DNA of 53,781 nucleotides from Clostridiales bacterium (GTDB lineage Bacteria > Bacillota > Clostridia > Oscillospirales > Oscillospiraceae), in assembly GCA_004556755.1 (NCBI GenBank), contig SFFW01000010.1:1-53781 (forward strand), in the 5' to 3' direction. The notes under the pieces were generated by a model that searched no databases, was not told where the DNA came from, and saw only the letters and a program-made list of their open reading frames with translations. Positions 14,880 to 24,488 of this stretch are shown here, piece by piece (position 1 is the first letter of the stretch; each line of letters opens with the position of its first letter). A program made the translations under genes and the position numbers.

Positions 14880-17498
14880 ATGAAAGAATTGCCGAAAGTT
14901 TACGATCCGAGTTCGGTGGAAAAGAAGATATATGCCATGTGGCAGGAGGGCGGATATTTTAAGGGAGTCATATCGAAGGACAAGAAGCCCTTTTCGATCG
15001 TCATGCCCCCTCCGAACGTGACCGGTCAGCTCCACATGGGACACGCTCTCGACAGTACGCTTCAGGACATCCTGACCCGCTACAAGAGGATGCAGGGCTA
15101 TGCGGCACTGTGGGTGCCGGGTACCGACCATGCGGGCATCGCAACGCAGATAAAGGTCGAGGAGGAGCTTCGCAAGAAGGAGGGACTTTCCCGCTACGAT
15201 CTCGGACGTGAGAAATTCCTTGAGCGTGTTTGGGATTGGAAGAACAAGTACGGTAGCAGGATAGTAGAGCAGCAGAAGGTGCTGGGCGCATCTTGCGACT
15301 GGGACAGAAGCGTTTTCACCATGGATGAGCAGCGAGCAAAGAGCGTCCGTGAGACCTTCTGCGAGCTGTACGAGAAGGGACTTATCTACAAGGGCAACCG
15401 CATAATAAACTGGTGTCCCAAGTGCCGTACCGCACTTTCCGATGCGGAGGTCGAGTATAAGGATATGCCCGGCAGCTTTTGGCACATCCGCTACCCGCTT
15501 GAGGACTCCGACGGCGATCTGATAATCGCAACGACCCGCCCCGAGACCATGCTCGGCGACTCCGGCATTGCCGTTCATCCCGACGACGAGCGCTACACGC
15601 AGCTTGTCGGCAAGAATGCGATACTGCCGCTCGTGGGAAGAAGGCTCCCCATCGTTGCGGACGAATACGTTGAGCTGGGCTTCGGCACCGGCGCCGTTAA
15701 GATGACCCCCTGCCATGACCCCAACGACTATGAGGTCGGACTTCGCCACGGTCTTGAGCAGATACTCGTGATAGACGAGGACGCCAAGATCATAAACGGC
15801 GGCAAGTATAACGGCATGGACCGCTACGAGGCGAGAAAGGCGATCGTTGCGGACCTTGAGGAGCAGGGCTACCTCGTGAAGGTTGAGCCTTACAGTCACA
15901 ATGTCGGCTGTTGCTACCGCTGCGGCACCGTCGTTGAGCCGCTCACCAGCCCCCAGTGGTTTGTAAAGATGAAGCCTTTGGCGGAGGCGGCGATAGACGT
16001 CGTTAAGGACGGAAGGATAAAGTTCGTCCCCGAACGCTTCACCAAGACCTATATGAACTGGATGGAGAACGTCCACGACTGGTGCATTTCCCGTCAGCTC
16101 TGGTGGGGACACAGGATCCCCGCATGGTACTGCGACGACTGCGGCAAGATCACCGTCTCCCGCACCGATGCGGAGAAGTGCGCTCACTGCGGCAGCACTG
16201 CGATCCACCAGGAGGAGGACGTGCTTGACACTTGGTTTTCGTCCGCACTTTGGCCCTTCAGCACTCTCGGCTGGCCGGACAAGACCCCTGAGCTTGACTA
16301 CTGGTACCCCACCTCCGTCATGGTCACGGGCTACGACATCATCTTCTTCTGGGTCGCACGAATGATATTCTCCGGCATGGAGCAGATGAAGGAGGAGCCG
16401 TTTAAGACCGTGTTCATCCACGGACTTGTGAGAGACAGTCAGGGCAGGAAAATGTCCAAGAGCCTCGGCAACGGCATCGACCCTCTTGAGATGGCGGAGA
16501 AGTACGGCGCCGACGCACTGAGATTCAACCTCATAACCGGCAACAGCCCCGGCAACGATATGCGCTTCTACGTCGAGAAGTGCGAAGCGATGCGCAACTT
16601 CTGCAACAAGATATGGAACGCCTCCCGCTTTGTGATGATGAATCTGAGCATCACCGAGAACCGTCTGCCCGAAAAGCTTGAGACCGAGGATAAGTGGATA
16701 CTCTCGAAGCTCAACCGCACCGTGAAAGAGGTCTGTGCCAACATGGACAGCTTTGAGCTTGGCGTCGCTGCGGGCAAGATATACGACTTTATATGGGACA
16801 GCTACTGTGACTGGTATATAGAGCTTACAAAGCCCCGTCTTAACGGTGACGACGAGGAGAAGAAGGAGAGCGCACAGCGTGTGCTGCTCTACGTTCTCAC
16901 CGAGATACTCAAGCTCCTGCACCCGTTCATGCCCTTCATCACCGAAGAGATCTGGCAGGCGCTCCCGCATGAGGGCGAGGCGCTGATGGTAGAGGAGTAC
17001 CCCTCGTTTAACGAGGCGCTCGACTTCCCGCAGGACGAGGCGGACTTCGAGGCGGTCATGGACGCAGTCAAGGCGATAAGAGCGAGAAGGTCGGAGATGA
17101 ACGTTCCGCCTTCGAGAAAGTGCCACCTCATCGTTGTGACCGACAACGCAAAGCCTTTTGCTGACGGCAAGGGCTTTATCACGAAGCTCGCCTACGCCTC
17201 GGACGTTACGGTGACGGACACACTCCCTGAAAACACCGACGGTATGGTGTCCGTCGTCACGGGGAACGCAAAGCTGCTCATGCCCATGGCGGAACTTGTC
17301 GACCTTGAAAAGGAAAAGGCCCGCATGGAAAAGGAGCTTGCGAACGCAAGAAAGCAGCTCGATTCGCAGAACATGAAGCTCTCCAACGAAAACTTCGTGT
17401 CGAGAGCGCCCGAAGCGGTCGTAAACGCAGAGCGGGAGAAGAAGGCAAAGCTTGAGGCGCTTATAGCAAACCTCGAGGAAAGCCTGAAAAAACTGTAA
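14880..17498 (+). CDS. valS: Valyl-tRNA synthetase
   Basis: 872 residues, full length. The start is ATG 14880 after GGAGG, downstream of the T-box terminator; the open frame reaching farther up is leader RNA. The class I signatures are LHMGH (residues 51-55) and GRKMSKSLGN; the CP1 editing domain contains TTRPETMLGDS and MTPCHDPNDYEVG. Zinc-type cysteine pairs occur at CPKC...CRC-like positions and CDDCG...CAHCG. The last ~60 residues are the coiled coil that contacts the tRNA (LEKEKARMEKELANARK). It ligates valine to tRNA-Val and edits threonine. Confidence 0.97.
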   Translation: MKELPKVYDPSSVEKKIYAMWQEGGYFKGVISKDKKPFSIVMPPPNVTGQLHMGHALDSTLQDILTRYKRMQGYAALWVPGTDHAGIATQIKVEEELRKKEGLSRYDLGREKFLERVWDWKNKYGSRIVEQQKVLGASCDWDRSVFTMDEQRAKSVRETFCELYEKGLIYKGNRIINWCPKCRTALSDAEVEYKDMPGSFWHIRYPLEDSDGDLIIATTRPETMLGDSGIAVHPDDERYTQLVGKNAILPLVGRRLPIVADEYVELGFGTGAVKMTPCHDPNDYEVGLRHGLEQILVIDEDAKIINGGKYNGMDRYEARKAIVADLEEQGYLVKVEPYSHNVGCCYRCGTVVEPLTSPQWFVKMKPLAEAAIDVVKDGRIKFVPERFTKTYMNWMENVHDWCISRQLWWGHRIPAWYCDDCGKITVSRTDAEKCAHCGSTAIHQEEDVLDTWFSSALWPFSTLGWPDKTPELDYWYPTSVMVTGYDIIFFWVARMIFSGMEQMKEEPFKTVFIHGLVRDSQGRKMSKSLGNGIDPLEMAEKYGADALRFNLITGNSPGNDMRFYVEKCEAMRNFCNKIWNASRFVMMNLSITENRLPEKLETEDKWILSKLNRTVKEVCANMDSFELGVAAGKIYDFIWDSYCDWYIELTKPRLNGDDEEKKESAQRVLLYVLTEILKLLHPFMPFITEEIWQALPHEGEALMVEEYPSFNEALDFPQDEADFEAVMDAVKAIRARRSEMNVPPSRKCHLIVVTDNAKPFADGKGFITKLAYASDVTVTDTLPENTDGMVSVVTGNAKLLMPMAELVDLEKEKARMEKELANARKQLDSQNMKLSNENFVSRAPEAVVNAEREKKAKLEALIANLEESLKKL

Positions 17499-17550
17499 GC
17501 TCCGCTTGCCGCCGCCCGTTATCGACAGGCTGTGCAAAAAAACAATAGTA

Positions 17551-17588
17551 AAATGACGTCGTGCATAACAATGCACGGCGTCATTTTT
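17551..17588 (+). terminator. Terminator after valS
   Basis: AAATGACG-TCGTGCAT (17551-17566) pairs with ATGCACG-GCGTCATTT around a 4-nt loop, followed by TTTTT. Confidence 0.82.
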
Positions 17589-17607
17589 ACATCTGAGGGG
17601 TGAACGA

Positions 17608-17934
17608 ATGAAAATCGATACCGAATACTCGGCGGGCAGACTGAGGGTGCTGCTGTACGGTGAGCTTGACCACCACGGCGCACGGTATGCGGTCGAGAGC
17701 ATAGGCGAGGCGATAGACAACTACCTTCCGAGGGATCTCGTGCTTGACCTGAGCGGGCTGAGCTTCATGGACTCGTCGGGGATAGCCGTCATCGTGAGAA
17801 CGAACCGCAGGCTTCAGCTTTGCGGAGGAAGAATGAGGATAGAGTGTCCGCAGGCGCAGCCGCTTAAAGTGCTGGACGCATCGGGCATAGACCGACTGGT
17901 GCCGGTCAGAGTGCAAAGAGAGGTGACAACGTGA
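17608..17934 (+). CDS. spoIIAA: Anti-sigma F factor antagonist SpoIIAA
   Basis: 108 residues, STAS domain. The phosphorylation loop LDLSGLSFMDSSGIAV carries the conserved serine that SpoIIAB phosphorylates and SpoIIE dephosphorylates. Unphosphorylated SpoIIAA frees sigma F in the forespore. The start is ATG at 17608 after GAGGGG. It is the first gene of the classic spoIIAA-spoIIAB-sigF operon, with 4-nt overlaps between all three genes. No clear sigma-H-type promoter could be assigned in the short upstream gap. Confidence 0.95.
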   Translation: MKIDTEYSAGRLRVLLYGELDHHGARYAVESIGEAIDNYLPRDLVLDLSGLSFMDSSGIAVIVRTNRRLQLCGGRMRIECPQAQPLKVLDASGIDRLVPVRVQREVTT

Positions 17935-18371
17935 AGATCATAAATCAGATAAAGCTTGAGTTTCCGAGTCTGAGTGCAAACGAGGGCTTTGCAAGGTCGG
18001 CAGCCGCCTGCTTTGCGGCACAGCTCGACCCCACGCTTGAGGAGATAGGCGACATCAAAACCGCCGTGTCGGAGGCGGTGACGAACTGCATCGTCCACGC
18101 ATACCCCGACACGATAGGCAAAATAGTGCTGAGGATGAAGCTGTGCGAAGGCGGGCTGCTGGAGATAAACGTCCGTGACTGGGGCTGCGGCATAGGCGAC
18201 CTTGAGCAGGCGATGCAGCCCATGTACACGACGGGCGGAGAGGAACGCAGCGGCATGGGCTTTACCATCATGGAGAGCTTCATGGACACGCTCAAGGTGC
18301 GCTCCGACAGAGGCAAGGGAACGAACGTAAGCATGAAAAGATACATAAAGCAGCGCAAGCAGCTCCGATGA
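17931..18371 (+). CDS. spoIIAB: Anti-sigma F factor and SpoIIAA kinase SpoIIAB
   Basis: 146 residues, GHKL ATPase fold. Key motifs are EAVTNCIVHAY (N-box), VRDWGCGIGD (G1 box) and ERSGMGFTIMESFMD (G2 box). The protein holds sigma F inactive and phosphorylates SpoIIAA. GTG start overlapping the spoIIAA stop codon (GTGA). The length and gene order match Bacillus and Clostridium orthologues. Confidence 0.96.
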   Translation: MKIINQIKLEFPSLSANEGFARSAAACFAAQLDPTLEEIGDIKTAVSEAVTNCIVHAYPDTIGKIVLRMKLCEGGLLEINVRDWGCGIGDLEQAMQPMYTTGGEERSGMGFTIMESFMDTLKVRSDRGKGTNVSMKRYIKQRKQLR

Positions 18372-19084
18372 GGGAGGAGACCTTAAAGCTGCTGCGCCTT
18401 GCCGCAGACGGCGACAGGGAGGCGGCGGAGCGTCTGTGCGAGGAAAACTCCGGGCTTATCTGGAGCGTCGCAAGGGGCTTTTTCGGCAGAGGCATCGACC
18501 CGGAGGATCTGTATCAGCTCGGCTGCGTCGGCTTTTTAAAGGCGATAGACGGCTTTGACGAGTCCTTCGGGACGCAGTTTTCGACCTACGCCGTGCCTAA
18601 GATATCCGGCGAGATACGGAGGTTTCTGCGTGACGACGGAGCCGTGAAGGTCAGCCGCAGCATAAAGGAGCAGTCGCAGCAGATACGCTCGGCACGGCAT
18701 CGGCTTGAGCAGAAGCTCGGCAGAGAGCCGGCATTGTCGGAGCTTTCCGCCGAGACGGGACTTTCGCCGGAGGAGATCGCCTTTGCCGAGACCGCAACGG
18801 GTCCCGCCGAGAGCCTTCAGCGGGAGACGGGAGCGGACGGCTTTACGCTTGAGCATGTGCTGTATGACGCCGACGCCGAGGAGCGGATGCTCGAACACGT
18901 CTCCCTGCGCTATGCGATAGAGCGGCTGCCGGAGAAGGAACGCAAAACGCTGTATCTGCGGTACTTCCACGGCATGACGCAGGAGGCGGCGTCCCGTGTC
19001 TTGGGCGTGTCGCAGGTTCAGGTCTCACGGCTTGAGAGACGTGCGATAGAACATTTGCGGCAGGAGCTTGCAGACACTTGTTAA
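18368..19084 (+). CDS. sigF: RNA polymerase sigma factor sigma F
   Basis: 238 residues with regions 2 (DLYQLGCVGFLKAIDGFD, FSTYAVPKISGEIRRFLRDD), 3 and 4 (LPEKERKTLYLRYFHGMTQEAASRVLGVSQVQVSRLER). Sigma F directs the first forespore-specific transcription program in sporulation. ATG overlaps the spoIIAB stop. Together with the two preceding genes it is the strongest sign that the organism forms endospores. Confidence 0.96.
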   Translation: MREETLKLLRLAADGDREAAERLCEENSGLIWSVARGFFGRGIDPEDLYQLGCVGFLKAIDGFDESFGTQFSTYAVPKISGEIRRFLRDDGAVKVSRSIKEQSQQIRSARHRLEQKLGREPALSELSAETGLSPEEIAFAETATGPAESLQRETGADGFTLEHVLYDADAEERMLEHVSLRYAIERLPEKERKTLYLRYFHGMTQEAASRVLGVSQVQVSRLERRAIEHLRQELADTC

Positions 19085-19106
19085 AACCGAAAATCCATGT
19101 TAGAAT
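19078..19106 (+). promoter_or_regulatory. Possible promoter of pcrA
   Basis: TTGTTA (19078-19083), 17 bp, TAGAAT (19101-19106). The expected start of transcription is about 19113, one base before the ATG of pcrA. Confidence 0.5.
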
Positions 19107-19113
19107 ACCGTAC

Positions 19114-21486
19114 ATGGACACGAATTTTGAAAAAAGATATATCGAAGCAAGACAAAGCGTTATAGCGAAGGATTTCCAAAAGCTCAATCCCATGCAGAGA
19201 AAGGCTGTCATGGCGACGGAGGGACCCCTGCTCATACTGGCAGGTGCCGGCAGCGGAAAGACCACGGTGCTGATAAACCGCATTGCCAACATCCTGCGCT
19301 ACGGCTCTGCGTCGGACACGACGGAGATACCCGTCGGCGCCTGTGAAGCGGATATAGAGGAGATGCTCTCCGGCAGCGAGCGGGGTAGATTCCTTGCATC
19401 GTACAGCCCCGCAGCGCCGTGGCAGATACTTGCCATAACCTTTACGAACAAGGCCGCCGACGAGCTTAAAGCAAGACTTGAACGTATGCTCGGCTCCGAC
19501 GCCAAGAACATTTGGGCATCGACCTTCCACTCCGCCTGCGTGCGCATTCTGCGCAGGGATGCGGAGCTTTTGGGCTTTCCGAACACCTTCACCATATACG
19601 ATACCTCCGACAGCCTGACGCTTATGAAGCACATTATAAAGGACTTGGAGCTGGACGATAAGAAGTTCCAGCCTCGCTCGATACTCTCGGAGATCAGCGC
19701 CGCAAAGGACGAGGGACTGTCGCCGGAGGAGTACAGGCAGCGGGCGAGAGCCGTCGGCGATATGCGCCGTGTGAAGCTCTCGGAGATCTACGCCGAATAT
19801 GTGCGGCGCTGCCTTGCCGCCGGAGCGATGGACTTTGACGACCTCATCTTCTACACCGTGAAGCTGCTCACCGAGAACGAGGACGTGCGCCTGCACTGGC
19901 AGCAGCGCTTCCGCTATGTGCTTATAGACGAGTATCAGGACACGAACCGTCAGCAGTACCTGCTTGCAAAGACCCTTGCCGGGTACTGGGGCAACATCTG
20001 CGTCGTCGGTGACGACGATCAGAGCATCTACAAATTCCGCGGCGCTACGATCGAAAACATCCTGAGCTTTGAGGACGAGTACAAAAACTGCCGCACCGTA
20101 AGGCTTGAGCAGAACTACCGCAGCACCTCGCACATACTTGACGCCGCAAACGCCGTCATACGCAATAACATCGGCAGAAAGGGCAAGGAGCTGTGGACGA
20201 ACGGCGACCGTGGCGAGATGCTCACGCTCTATTCCGCCGACAACGAGCATGACGAGGCGAGGTACATAGCGTCACAGATAATGACGCTGTACGGCAGCGG
20301 CGGCAGGTGGGGCGACAACGCCGTGCTTTACCGCATAAACGCCATGTCGCATCAGCTTGAGCAGGCGTTCAAGCGCAGCGGAATACCGTACAGAGTGTTC
20401 GGCGGTACGGGCTTCTTTGACCGTGCAGAGGTCAAGGATATGCTGGCGTACCTCTGCGTCATCGCTTCGCCGGACGACGATCTGCGGCTTATGCGCATAG
20501 TGAATAACCCGCCGAGGGGCATCGGAGCAACGAGCCTCGATAAAGCGGTGTCGCTTGCATCAGAGAACTCCTGCTCCGTATTTGAGATCATGCGCAAAGC
20601 CGATATCTACCCCGACCTCAGCCGTGCGTCGCTGAGAATGCGGATGTTTGCAAACATGATCGAGGAGCTGCGCACGGAGTCAAAGAGCATCGCTCCCGAT
20701 CTGCTGTACGACCTGCTGCTCGAAAAGACGGGCTACCTCCGTATGCTTGAGGAAAAGCACACCGTCGAGGACGATACGAGAGCGGAGAATGTAAAAGAGC
20801 TTCGCACGAGTATAATGAACTACAAGAGCGAGACCGAGGCGCCGACGCTTGAGGGCTATCTTGCCGACATTGCGCTGTACACCGACATGGATAATTACGA
20901 CAAGGATTCCGACTGCGTCGTGATGATGACCATGCACTCGGCGAAGGGTCTTGAGTTTGAAAATGTGTTTCTGCCGGGCATGGAGGAGGGGATATTCCCC
21001 GGCATCCGTGCCATAGGCGAGCAGGACGAGATGGAGGAGGAACGCAGGCTTTGCTATGTTGCGATGACAAGGGCAAAGCGCCGCCTGTACCTAAGCTGCG
21101 CAAGACAGAGAATGCTGTTCGGCAAGACCACGGTAAACCGTGTGTCGAGGTTTATAGACGAGATACCCGACGAACATATTGAAAAACGGGGCATCCCGAA
21201 GGGCTTCGGCTACTCCGAAAAGAGCGCCGTGCAGAAGGAGTTTGCCGTTCGTGCGCCCGCACCGAAGATGCGCCCGGCGCCGCCTCCGACCCCGTCCGCT
21301 CCAAAGCAAAACACAAAGCCGGACTTCTCCGTCGGAGACAGGATACGGCACACCGCCTTCGGTGAAGGCGTAATAGAATCCATGCGCCCGATGGGTAACG
21401 ACTATCTTATAGAAATAAGCTTTAGCAGCGGCGTCAAAAAGAAACTTATGCTGAGAGCCGCCGCATTGCACATGGGGAAGATATGA
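19114..21486 (+). CDS. pcrA: ATP-dependent DNA helicase PcrA/UvrD
   Basis: 790 residues from ATG 19114. Superfamily 1A helicase: Q-motif LNPMQRKAV, Walker A AGAGSGKTT (44-52), Walker B DEYQDTN, motif III GDDDQSIYKFRGA, motif V MHSAKGLEFENVF, motif VI VAMTRAKRRLYL, and the C-terminal Tudor-like polymerase-binding domain (VGDRIRHTAFGEGVI...). It unwinds DNA 3'-5' in repair and removes RecA and stalled complexes. No Shine-Dalgarno sequence is visible; a TTG 12 codons upstream overlaps the sigF end and is an alternative start. The downstream EamA gene overlaps its stop. Confidence 0.93.
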   Translation: MDTNFEKRYIEARQSVIAKDFQKLNPMQRKAVMATEGPLLILAGAGSGKTTVLINRIANILRYGSASDTTEIPVGACEADIEEMLSGSERGRFLASYSPAAPWQILAITFTNKAADELKARLERMLGSDAKNIWASTFHSACVRILRRDAELLGFPNTFTIYDTSDSLTLMKHIIKDLELDDKKFQPRSILSEISAAKDEGLSPEEYRQRARAVGDMRRVKLSEIYAEYVRRCLAAGAMDFDDLIFYTVKLLTENEDVRLHWQQRFRYVLIDEYQDTNRQQYLLAKTLAGYWGNICVVGDDDQSIYKFRGATIENILSFEDEYKNCRTVRLEQNYRSTSHILDAANAVIRNNIGRKGKELWTNGDRGEMLTLYSADNEHDEARYIASQIMTLYGSGGRWGDNAVLYRINAMSHQLEQAFKRSGIPYRVFGGTGFFDRAEVKDMLAYLCVIASPDDDLRLMRIVNNPPRGIGATSLDKAVSLASENSCSVFEIMRKADIYPDLSRASLRMRMFANMIEELRTESKSIAPDLLYDLLLEKTGYLRMLEEKHTVEDDTRAENVKELRTSIMNYKSETEAPTLEGYLADIALYTDMDNYDKDSDCVVMMTMHSAKGLEFENVFLPGMEEGIFPGIRAIGEQDEMEEERRLCYVAMTRAKRRLYLSCARQRMLFGKTTVNRVSRFIDEIPDEHIEKRGIPKGFGYSEKSAVQKEFAVRAPAPKMRPAPPPTPSAPKQNTKPDFSVGDRIRHTAFGEGVIESMRPMGNDYLIEISFSSGVKKKLMLRAAALHMGKI

Positions 21487-22376
21487 TAAATAACGGAATG
21501 CATAAAAACGACGTACTCGGAAGAATATCGCTGCTTGCCACGACGATGATCTGGGCAAGCTCCTTCGTCGTACTTAAATCCACGCTTGACCACATAACCC
21601 CGCTTTGGGTCTTAACGGTGAGATTTACGCTGGCGACGGTGCTGCTCATGATAATAGGCGGCAAGCGCCTTAAAAAGGTCAACAAGGAATACATAAGAGG
21701 CGGTGTGCTGATGGGAAGCTGCCTTGCCATGGCGTATGCCGTTCAGACCTACGGTCTTGTGTACACGACGCCGGGTAAAAACGCATTTTTGACCTCGTCG
21801 TACTGCGTCCTCGTCCCGTTTGTGAGCTGGGTGCTGTTTGCAAAAAAGCCCAATAAATTCAACATTATCGCAGGTGTCGTGTGTCTTGCGGGCATCGGCT
21901 GCGTGTCCCTAAACGGCGACCTCAGCGTCAACCGGGGCGATGCGCTCACCGTGTTCAGCGGCATATTCTATGCGCTGCACATCATCGTCTCGGCCCGCTC
22001 AGTCGACGGGAAGGACCCCATCGTGCTGACCGTGATACAGCTTGCGGTTGCAGCCTTTTGGTGCCTTATCACAGCGGCGATCTTTGAACCCGTGCCGTCG
22101 AATATACCCAGCGACTGCATCATCGGAATACTGTACCTCAGCCTTTTGTGTACCGGCGTCTGCTATCTTCTGCAGGTGGTCGGACAGAAGTACACTCCGG
22201 CGCCTACCGCAGCGGTCATACTGACGCTTGAGTCCGTTTTCGGAACGCTGCTTTCCATCGCTCTCGGCAAGGAACACCTCACGCTTGAGATACTCATCGG
22301 CTTTGTGCTGATATTTGCGGCGGTGTTCATTTCGGAGACGAAGCTTGAATTTCTCAAACGCAAAAAAAGCAAATAA
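21483..22376 (+). CDS. EamA/DMT-superfamily transporter
   Basis: 297 residues, ten helices in two EamA repeats. ATMIWASSFVVLKSTLDHITPLWVL is the family's N-terminal signature and TLESVFGTLLSIALGKEHLT is its C-terminal glycine/glutamate motif. It probably exports small metabolites; the substrate is unknown. The ATG overlaps the pcrA stop codon (ATGA), so it is likely cotranslated with pcrA although a functional link is not evident. Confidence 0.87.
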   Translation: MINNGMHKNDVLGRISLLATTMIWASSFVVLKSTLDHITPLWVLTVRFTLATVLLMIIGGKRLKKVNKEYIRGGVLMGSCLAMAYAVQTYGLVYTTPGKNAFLTSSYCVLVPFVSWVLFAKKPNKFNIIAGVVCLAGIGCVSLNGDLSVNRGDALTVFSGIFYALHIIVSARSVDGKDPIVLTVIQLAVAAFWCLITAAIFEPVPSNIPSDCIIGILYLSLLCTGVCYLLQVVGQKYTPAPTAAVILTLESVFGTLLSIALGKEHLTLEILIGFVLIFAAVFISETKLEFLKRKKSK

Positions 22377-22380
22377 TGTA

Positions 22381-22413
22381 CATATGCCCGGCGTTTTGCC
22401 GGGCATATGCCAT
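22381..22413 (+). terminator. Terminator after the EamA gene
   Basis: CATATGCCCGGC (22381-22392) pairs perfectly with GCCGGGCATATG (22398-22409); a short CCATTT tail follows. Confidence 0.75.
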
Positions 22414-22453
22414 TTAGATGCATTTTTGATATACTTGTTTGCAAGGTGATCTT

Positions 22454-23107
22454 ATGATAAAAATTCTTATAGTCGAGGACGAAAAGCCCATTTCCGACTT
22501 AATTAAGCTCAGCCTTACCAAGGCGGGCTACAGTTGCAAGTGCGCCTACGACGGTGAGGAAGCGGCGGATATGCTGGACTCAAACGTGTTTGACCTCGTG
22601 CTGCTCGACGTCATGCTCCCGAAGGCGGACGGCTTTGAGGTCATGGAATACATTGCGCCGCTGGGCATCCCCGTTATATTCATAACGGCAAAAAACTCGG
22701 TCGCCGACCGTGTTAAGGGGCTGCGCATGGGTGCTGAGGACTATATCGTAAAGCCCTTCGAGGTGCTGGAGCTGCTTGCAAGGGTCGATGTCGTTCTGCG
22801 CCGCTACAACAAGACGGACAGCGTTATTAACATCGGCGGTCTTGTCATCGACACCGTGTCCATGACCGCCACCCGTGACGGTTCGCCTATTGCGCTGACG
22901 AAGAAGGAGTACGATCTGCTGCTCCTGTTTGCGAGAAACCCAAGGATCGCTCTGTACCGTGAGACCATATACGAGCGGGTCTGGGGCGGCGATTTCGTGT
23001 ACGGCACCAAGACCGTCGATCTTCACGTCCAGCGTATGAGGAAGAAGGTCGGCTGGGAGGGCAAGCTCGTTGCCGTAAATAAAGTGGGGTACAGGCTGGA
23101 GGTGTAG
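22454..23107 (+). CDS. OmpR-family response regulator
   Basis: 217 residues. ATG 22454 follows AAGGTGAT. Receiver domain with acidic pocket (VEDEK), phospho-acceptor D52 (LLDVMLPKADG) and switch lysine (ITAKNS, then KPFEVLELLARV); C-terminal winged-helix DNA-binding domain (LTKKEYDLLLLFARNP, YERVWGGDFVYGTKTVDLHVQRMRKKVG). It should be phosphorylated by the histidine kinase encoded 1 bp downstream. Targets are unknown; the third gene of the operon is a candidate. Confidence 0.94.
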   Translation: MIKILIVEDEKPISDLIKLSLTKAGYSCKCAYDGEEAADMLDSNVFDLVLLDVMLPKADGFEVMEYIAPLGIPVIFITAKNSVADRVKGLRMGAEDYIVKPFEVLELLARVDVVLRRYNKTDSVINIGGLVIDTVSMTATRDGSPIALTKKEYDLLLLFARNPRIALYRETIYERVWGGDFVYGTKTVDLHVQRMRKKVGWEGKLVAVNKVGYRLEV

Positions 23108-23108
23108 A

Positions 23109-24488
23109 ATGCGCTTTCGACTCAAGATATGCATTTATATGATATGGCTTTTGTCGCTTGCTTTTGCCGTAGGCGGCAGCCTGCTCATATCCGAATCCTT
23201 TGACAACACAATGCGACTTGAAAGAGAGACTGCCGAGGCGTCGTTCCGTAATATGCTCAGCACGCTGCGCATCGTGGAGGAAGCCGACGGCGGTGAAAAC
23301 GACGTTTTAAACATCCTTTCTTCCATGCGCAACGCCGAAAACACGGAATTTGAGTCTGTGAAGCTGTACGCCGGAGGGAAGCTCATCTACTCCGACGGCA
23401 GCGAGCCGGAGCGGGACCCGGACGGTGCAAAGCAGGGCATAAGCGTTCTGAAAACCGACGACGGGAAGCGCTATTACAGGCTGTGCGGCAATATGGAGAC
23501 CGAGTGGGACTCGCTCCGTGTCGTTGCGTACAGGGACGTTTCGGGAGCGTACGAGCTTCGTAATGCGCAGTACGCAAGCTATGCCGAGGTCTTTGCGGCG
23601 GCGCTGCTTGTCGGAGGCGTCCTTTCGTACCTCTTGGCGTATATGCTGACCCGACCGCTCAAGACCCTGACCGCCGCAACGAAAAAGATATCGGAGGGCG
23701 ACCTCAAGTGCCGCAGCGGGATAAAGAGCCGTGACGAGTTCGGGCAGCTTTCGGAGAGCTTTGATGCGATGGCGCAGCGGCTGGAGGAGAGCATGAACGA
23801 GATGCAGGACAGCGTGCGCCGCCGTGAGGAGTTTATGGGCAGCTTTGCACACGAGATGAAAACCCCCATGACCTCGATCATCGGCTACGCAGACTTCATC
23901 CGCAGCGGCAGCCTCGACGAGGAGGAGCAGATGAATGCCGCAAACTACATCTTCTCCGAGGGCAAGCGCCTTGAAAGTCTGTCGGCAAAGCTGCTGGACA
24001 TAATCGTGATGAACAACAGGAAGATCGAGCTTAGGTCCGTTTCTCCGGCGCAGCTCATTTCGCACCTCGTGGAGTACTTAAAGCCCATATATTCGCAGGA
24101 GGGGATAGTCCTGCAATACAAGTGCGAGGAGGGTGAGTGCCTGCTTGAGCCGGACCTTGTGAAGTCGCTGGTCTCAAACCTCATCGACAACTCGAGAAAG
24201 TCGTTTACCGACGGCGGCAACATATATCTGCGCTCAAGGATGCTGCCGGACGGCTGCGAGATACGGGTGCTTGACAACGGACCCGGCATTCCGCCGGAGG
24301 CGATCGATCACCTGACGGAGGCGTTTTACAGAGTGGACAAGTCCCGCTCACGGATGCAGGGCGGAGCCGGCTTGGGTCTTGCGCTGTGCAGCGATATTGC
24401 AAAGCTGCATAACGGCAGTCTGCGCATAGAGAGCAGGGTCGGCAACGGCACCGAAGTTACGGCGGAGCTGCACGGAGGTCGCATATGA
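23109..24488 (+). CDS. Membrane sensor histidine kinase
   Basis: 459 residues. Membrane helices lie at about 8-28 and 158-180, enclosing a ~130-residue extracellular sensor domain. A HAMP domain (181-233) is followed by the dimerisation/phospho-acceptor domain with H248 in FAHEMKTPMTSI. The ATPase domain has NLIDNSRKSF (N box), VLDNGPGIP (G1) and GAGLGLALCSDIA (G2). It pairs with the upstream regulator. The final 4 nt overlap the next gene. The signal sensed is not evident. Confidence 0.94.
   Translation: MRFRLKICIYMIWLLSLAFAVGGSLLISESFDNTMRLERETAEASFRNMLSTLRIVEEADGGENDVLNILSSMRNAENTEFESVKLYAGGKLIYSDGSEPERDPDGAKQGISVLKTDDGKRYYRLCGNMETEWDSLRVVAYRDVSGAYELRNAQYASYAEVFAAALLVGGVLSYLLAYMLTRPLKTLTAATKKISEGDLKCRSGIKSRDEFGQLSESFDAMAQRLEESMNEMQDSVRRREEFMGSFAHEMKTPMTSIIGYADFIRSGSLDEEEQMNAANYIFSEGKRLESLSAKLLDIIVMNNRKIELRSVSPAQLISHLVEYLKPIYSQEGIVLQYKCEEGECLLEPDLVKSLVSNLIDNSRKSFTDGGNIYLRSRMLPDGCEIRVLDNGPGIPPEAIDHLTEAFYRVDKSRSRMQGGAGLGLALCSDIAKLHNGSLRIESRVGNGTEVTAELHGGRI

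Noticed and set aside
14844..17720. 958-codon open frame on the minus strand opposite valS
   Set aside because: It is the antisense shadow of valS, caused by codon bias; it has no ribosome site and reads as low-complexity, biased protein, while valS carries all synthetase motifs.
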